A stretch of DNA of 9,147 nt from Solirubrobacteraceae bacterium (GTDB lineage: Bacteria > Actinomycetota > Thermoleophilia > Solirubrobacterales > Solirubrobacteraceae). The translations under genes and the position numbers were made by a program. Positions 6,210 through 9,147 of this stretch are shown one piece after another (within the stretch, counting starts at the first letter, position 1; each line of letters starts with the position of its first letter). Location: contig JASHQV010000376.1 in NCBI GenBank assembly GCA_030038955.1, positions 1 to 9,147 on the forward strand. The letters run 5' to 3'. Below the pieces are notes generated by a model that did not search any database, had not been told where the DNA came from, and saw nothing but the letters and a program-made list of their open reading frames with translations.

Positions 6210-6809
6210 TCAGTGCCCGAGTGCGCGCCGCAGCGACTGCTTCAGCGTCGGTCGGGATCGGACGTGCAGGGTGCCGCCGGGGCCGCGGGTGTCGATCGTC
6301 ACCTTTGGGCCCCCGGCGACCGGTGATCGCTCGGGCGACTCGATCTTCTGGCTGGCAAACAGCCCGCCGCCGCGGACGACCACCTCGACGCCCTCGGGGA
6401 CCAGTACGGTCACCGTCCCGAACAGGTTGTAGATCTCGAGCTCGGTCTCGGGGCCGGCGAGGCGGGCCTGGCGAAGGTCGAGATCGATCGTGCCGAAGAT
6501 CGATCGCCACGAGGAGCGCCGCGGTAGCGACCACGGTCCGCTACGGATCAGATGCGAGCAGAAGGCCCGGTGCTCCTCGACGACCGTCGTCGGTGCCGCC
6601 GACGCGGCAGCGGCGTCGGGCAGGTCGTGTGCCAAGCGGGCCAGCTCCTGGTCGGTACGGGCGGCATGCGCGAGGTCGACGCGCTCACTGAACTCCTCCA
6701 GCGTCAGCCGACCCTCGCCGACCGCGTCGCGCAGCAGCACGATGCTGCGCTCGCGCTCGGCATCCGAGGCAAGGATCGGCGTCGTTGGCTGGTCGCGGTC
6801 GTCGCCCAC
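6210..6809 (-). CDS. DUF1707 N-terminal domain plus LiaF-like (cell-wall-active antibiotics response) C-terminal domain
   Basis: About 199 residues. Near the N-terminus is a DUF1707 domain: ILASDAERER, then LRDAVGEGRLTLEEFSERVDLAHAART and ELARLAHDLP. This domain is common in actinobacteria. After an Ala-rich linker, the C-terminal half (SIFGTIDLDLRQA, ELEIYNLFGTVTVLVPEGVEV, then a Gly-rich strand region and PKVTIDTRG) resembles the beta-rich domain of LiaF/DUF2154 proteins linked to envelope stress. No membrane segment or signal peptide is visible, whereas many relatives carry membrane helices, so this is probably cytosolic. No Shine-Dalgarno precedes any start. GTG at 6809 is preferred because a TACGGT lies 7 bases upstream; GTG at 6818 would add three residues. 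It diverges from the membrane-protein gene at 6872. Confidence 0.78.
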   Translation of the reverse strand: MGDDRDQPTTPILASDAERERSIVLLRDAVGEGRLTLEEFSERVDLAHAARTDQELARLAHDLPDAAAASAAPTTVVEEHRAFCSHLIRSGPWSLPRRSSWRSIFGTIDLDLRQARLAGPETELEIYNLFGTVTVLVPEGVEVVVRGGGLFASQKIESPERSPVAGGPKVTIDTRGPGGTLHVRSRPTLKQSLRRALGH

Positions 6810-6816
6810 CGCCAAC

Positions 6817-6822
6817 ACCGTA
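6817..6822 (-). promoter_or_regulatory. candidate -10 element for the DUF1707 gene (leaderless)
   Basis: TACGGT on the minus strand fits TANNNT and ends 7 bases before the GTG at 6809. It overlaps the alternative GTG at 6818, which argues for the shorter protein if the element is real. Confidence 0.3.
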
Positions 6823-6858
6823 CCGTGGCCGGCGACCGCAGCACGGTCGATCGGCCGC

Positions 6859-6864
6859 TAGGGT
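6859..6864 (+). promoter_or_regulatory. candidate -10 element for the small membrane protein gene (leaderless)
   Basis: TAGGGT fits TANNNT and ends 7 bases before the ATG at 6872. The same bases could instead act as a weak AGGG ribosome site, so the reading is ambiguous. Confidence 0.3.
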
Positions 6865-6871
6865 TCCGCGC

Positions 6872-7393
6872 ATGGCAATGAGCTACGTGCGCCCCCGGGA
6901 TGCCCGCTTCCACGGCCTGTGGCACCGCCACTTCGCCGACCCTCGCCGCGAGCGAGCGTTCCTCAGCGCCGTCGGCTTCAACCTTGCGTTCCTCAGCTGC
7001 CGCGTCGTCACCCACTCGATCCGCGCCGGGATCGGGCCGTTCCACAACCTCGACGCCGGTGGGCGCCACCTACACCACTGCACGTTCGGAATCTTTGGGC
7101 TGCTCGGGATCGGCTACGTGTGGACCTACCAGTGGGCGCTCGGCACCCCCGGCGCCAGACGCGTCCCGTCGCGCACGACCGCGACCCTGTACGGGATCTC
7201 GGGGGCGCTGACGCTGGACGAGTTCGCGTTGTGGTTCGACCTCCAGGACGACTACTGGACCAAGGCGGGCCGCAAGAGCATCGATGCGGTGGCGCTGTTC
7301 AGCAGCCTGCTTACCGCCGGCGTCGCCGGGCGCGGTGCCGTGCACGAGTGCTGGCACGCGCTGGCGCGCGTCGCGCCCGGTCCGCGCAGCTAG
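6872..7393 (+). CDS. small polytopic membrane protein of unknown function
   Basis: 173 residues with four likely membrane segments, near residues 29-48, 70-90, 104-122 and 138-156. I do not recognise a named family. It resembles uncharacterised actinobacterial membrane proteins sharing a histidine cluster before TM2 (GRHLHHCTFGIF) and an LTLDEFALWFDLQDDYW motif in and after TM3, followed by GRKSIDAV. The clustered His, Asp and Glu residues at membrane boundaries could bind a metal or form an active site, but this is inference. The ATG at 6872 is used; a second ATG two codons later (6878) is an equal possibility. The gene is divergent from the DUF1707 gene (shared upstream region of about 60 bp) and convergent with the sulfotransferase gene after 45 bp. 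No signal peptide of the cleaved type is evident. Confidence 0.75.
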   Translation: MAMSYVRPRDARFHGLWHRHFADPRRERAFLSAVGFNLAFLSCRVVTHSIRAGIGPFHNLDAGGRHLHHCTFGIFGLLGIGYVWTYQWALGTPGARRVPSRTTATLYGISGALTLDEFALWFDLQDDYWTKAGRKSIDAVALFSSLLTAGVAGRGAVHECWHALARVAPGPRS

Positions 7394-7438
7394 CCCGCTT
7401 CGCTGTCCCGCCACGCCGTGCACGCGCCGCGGGTCAGC

Positions 7439-8152
7439 TCAGACCCGGATCCGCCGCGCGTGCAGGGCATCGTAGATCGGCCGGCACGCCGCGGCGACGG
7501 CGGCCTCGCGGGCCGACAGCGCCAGCTCGCGTGGGCGCCACGGCTGAAAGCCGGTCGACGACCACACGGACTCATACCAGTGTGGCGCCCACACCCCGTC
7601 GGATGCGCGCGGACCCGGCGGCCACGACAGCATCCGCGCAGTGAACGGAAGCGCGAGCCACTCGCACAACCAGCGCAGATGCGGCTCGGGCGCGCGCAGG
7701 AAGTCGCCGGCATCGAGGATCGGCACCTCGAGGCCGTGAGCGTCCCAAAGCTCGAGCAGCCACTGCTGCTGCGGCAGCCCGATGTCCTCGGGCGTGCAGG
7801 TCTGGCGCGTTCGCACGTACGAGGCGACGACCTCGCGTGGATCGCGGATCAGCAGCACGTTGCGAAACTGCAGCGTCCACTCCAGGTCCATGTCCGCTGA
7901 CACGTGGTGGGCCATGTGCTTGGCGTAGTGGACGCGGTGACCTGATGGCAGCGGCGCGGACAGGCCGGCGATCGCCACCCCCAGGTCGGTCGGCTGCGAG
8001 GCGATCACGGCTTCCCGGGCCGGATGGTCGATGCCGGTGCGGACCAGGTAGGCCGCGTACAGGGGCTCGTCGACGACGACCGTGTCGGCGCGGTTCTCGA
8101 ACGCGCGCATGATCGCGGTGGAGATGTTCCGGGGGCCGGACCACATCGCCAC
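7439..8152 (-). CDS. sulfotransferase-fold P-loop protein paired with an aminotransferase
   Basis: About 237 residues. The N-terminus has MWSGPRNISTA, a P-loop-like 5'-phosphosulfate-binding motif of the atypical sulfotransferase family that begins directly with this strand. VLLIRDPREVVASYVRTR (residues about 99-116) matches the 3'-phosphate-binding motif of PAPS sulfotransferases. Other conserved-looking stretches are VVDEPLYAAYL, VHYAKHMAHHV and ILDAGDFLRAPEPHLRWLCEWL. The frame stays open far upstream, but homology begins at the P-loop, so the start is the GTG at 8152 (or the ATG at 8146). No Shine-Dalgarno is visible; a strong hairpin lies 12 bases before the GTG. It lies 125 bp downstream of the aminotransferase on the same strand and is probably co-transcribed. 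Activity on PAPS and the acceptor are both unproven. Confidence 0.8.
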   Translation of the reverse strand: MAMWSGPRNISTAIMRAFENRADTVVVDEPLYAAYLVRTGIDHPAREAVIASQPTDLGVAIAGLSAPLPSGHRVHYAKHMAHHVSADMDLEWTLQFRNVLLIRDPREVVASYVRTRQTCTPEDIGLPQQQWLLELWDAHGLEVPILDAGDFLRAPEPHLRWLCEWLALPFTARMLSWPPGPRASDGVWAPHWYESVWSSTGFQPWRPRELALSAREAAVAAACRPIYDALHARRIRV

Positions 8153-8164
8153 GCGGACTTCGTT

Positions 8165-8188
8165 GCCCGCGGCCCCAAGGCCGCGGGC
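8165..8188. promoter_or_regulatory. 10-bp perfect inverted repeat in the aminotransferase-sulfotransferase gap
   Basis: GCCCGCGGCC and GGCCGCGGGC pair perfectly across a 4-base loop (CCAA on the + strand, TTGG in the minus-strand transcript). It sits inside the 125-bp intercistronic gap (8153-8277), which otherwise shows nothing. No U-tract follows in the minus direction, so it could be a processing or stabilising stem, or a partial terminator, rather than a full terminator. Confidence 0.6.
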
Positions 8189-8277
8189 GTCCCCGACCTG
8201 AGCGTGCCCGCCACCCGCTTCATGCGTCGCTCCCGGACGCGGCGCGCCACCGCGGACGGCGCGATCCCGCCCGCCGC

Positions 8278-9147
8278 TCACGGCGCGATGCGCGCCGCTA
8301 CGTCGGCCTCGATCAGCTCTCGATAGAGCGTCTGCAGGCGCTCCACCAGCGGGCCGCGACAACCGTCGCCGATCGTGCGGCCGTCGACCGAGCGGACAGG
8401 CACGACGCCGGCGAACGTGCCGGTGACGAACGCCTCGTGCGCGGCGTACACGTCGGTCAGGCTGAACGCGGTCTCGCGCGCCGGGATGCCGTTCGCCCGG
8501 CACAGCTGCAGCACGTTGGCGCGGGTGATCCCGGCCAGGCAGTAGCGACCGTCGGAAGTCATCACGGTCGGCGCCTGCGCGGAGCCGACGACTACGAAGA
8601 AGTGCGTCGAGTTGCAGGTTGCGACGAATCCGTGCGGGTCGAGCATCAGCGCCTCATCCGCTCCGGCCGTGTACGCCTGGATGCAGGCGACGATGTCGTT
8701 CAGCTTGGAGTGCGCGTTGAGCTTCGGGTCGAGCGTGTCCGGGGCGGCGCGGCGCACATGCGTGGTGAACAGGCTGATGCCGTCGCTGATGATCGCCGGC
8801 AGCGGCTGCTTGTGCTCGGCGATGATCACGACCGTCGCCGGACCGAGCGTGTCTCGCGGATCCTGGTAGGGGGTGCGCTTGATCCCACGCGTGACCATCA
8901 GCCGCACGTGCACGCCATCGGTCATCGCGTTGGCCTGCAGCGTCGCGTAGATCGCCTCGGTCAGCTCGCGCCGGCTGCGCCCGACGTCGAGCATGATCGC
9001 CTTCGCCCCCGCGAACAGCCGATCGAGATGGCGCTCCAGGAACGCCGGGTGTCCCGCGTGCACGCGCACTCCCTCCCAGACGCCGTCGCCGAGCACGAAG
9101 CCCGCGTCGAACACCGACACGACCGCGCGCGCTCGCGGCAGCAACTC
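8278..9147 (-). CDS. class IV (fold-type IV PLP) aminotransferase, branched-chain/D-amino-acid aminotransferase-like, 5'-truncated
   Basis: The frame is open to the window edge, where the family's first 15-25 residues are missing, so the start is outside. Family features in order are VSVFDAGFVLGDGVWEGVRV, ERHLDRLFAGA, VRLMVTRGI, the PLP-binding lysine in KLNAHSKLND (codon 8704-8706), GADEALMLD, the phosphate-binding AGITRANV loop, and EAFVTGTFAGVVPVRSVDGR. Such enzymes move amino groups between amino and keto acids in the cytosol. Unusually, the segment HGFVATCNSTHFF replaces the common G-x-x-x-E-G-x-x-x-N-x-F. The glutamate that contacts the PLP ring nitrogen (E. coli IlvE Glu193) aligns with Thr (codon 8617-8619), and the conserved Asn with His. 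A true IlvE role is therefore doubtful. It is followed by the sulfotransferase-like gene on the same strand. Confidence 0.88.
   Translation of the reverse strand, partial: ELLPRARAVVSVFDAGFVLGDGVWEGVRVHAGHPAFLERHLDRLFAGAKAIMLDVGRSRRELTEAIYATLQANAMTDGVHVRLMVTRGIKRTPYQDPRDTLGPATVVIIAEHKQPLPAIISDGISLFTTHVRRAAPDTLDPKLNAHSKLNDIVACIQAYTAGADEALMLDPHGFVATCNSTHFFVVVGSAQAPTVMTSDGRYCLAGITRANVLQLCRANGIPARETAFSLTDVYAAHEAFVTGTFAGVVPVRSVDGRTIGDGCRGPLVERLQTLYRELIEADVAARIAP

Noticed and set aside
8153..8503. Upstream extension of the sulfotransferase frame
   Set aside because: It overlaps the aminotransferase 3' end in another frame, is low-complexity Arg/Gly-rich, and homology begins only at the P-loop.

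Overview
The window is GC-rich, densely packed bacterial chromosome of actinobacterial type. The indications are a GT87 mannosyltransferase-like protein, a DUF1707 protein, an Rv3369-type F420/flavin split-barrel enzyme and a B-type DyP peroxidase with its encapsulin. A deep-branching group such as Thermoleophilia is possible, but that is inference. No rRNA, tRNA, CRISPR array, insertion sequence or phage gene is visible.

Layout. A GT87-family membrane glycosyltransferase, cut by the left edge, is followed by a GadC-like amino-acid antiporter (both +). The antiporter converges with an internally deleted GNAT acetyltransferase pseudogene (-). Two 40-41 bp tandem hairpin-forming repeats separate this pseudogene from a cupin-TPR gene (-). 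A roughly 200 bp divergent gap leads to a + strand cluster: an Rv3369-like PPOX enzyme, a DyP peroxidase, and a family 1 encapsulin. A DUF1707/LiaF-like gene (-) converges on the encapsulin and diverges from a small unrecognised membrane protein (+). The right end is a - strand pair: a class IV aminotransferase (5' end beyond the window), then a sulfotransferase-fold protein.

How the genes work together. The best-supported system is the DyP-encapsulin nanocompartment. The peroxidase has the B-type active-site residues (Asp155, His228, Arg246, Asn248). It ends in a proline/alanine-rich linker and a cargo-loading peptide (GSLNIGSLR), and its stop codon overlaps the encapsulin start codon (ATGA). 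The peroxidase should therefore be packed inside the encapsulin shell. This is a known type of system. The flavin/F420 enzyme just upstream may be co-transcribed but has no cargo tag.

The least described part is the aminotransferase-sulfotransferase pair. In the aminotransferase, the glutamate that contacts the PLP ring nitrogen in characterised class IV enzymes is replaced by threonine. Other points of interest are the internally deleted GNAT remnant beside tandem hairpin repeats, and -10-like hexamers lying exactly 7 bases before four start codons, which suggests leaderless transcripts.
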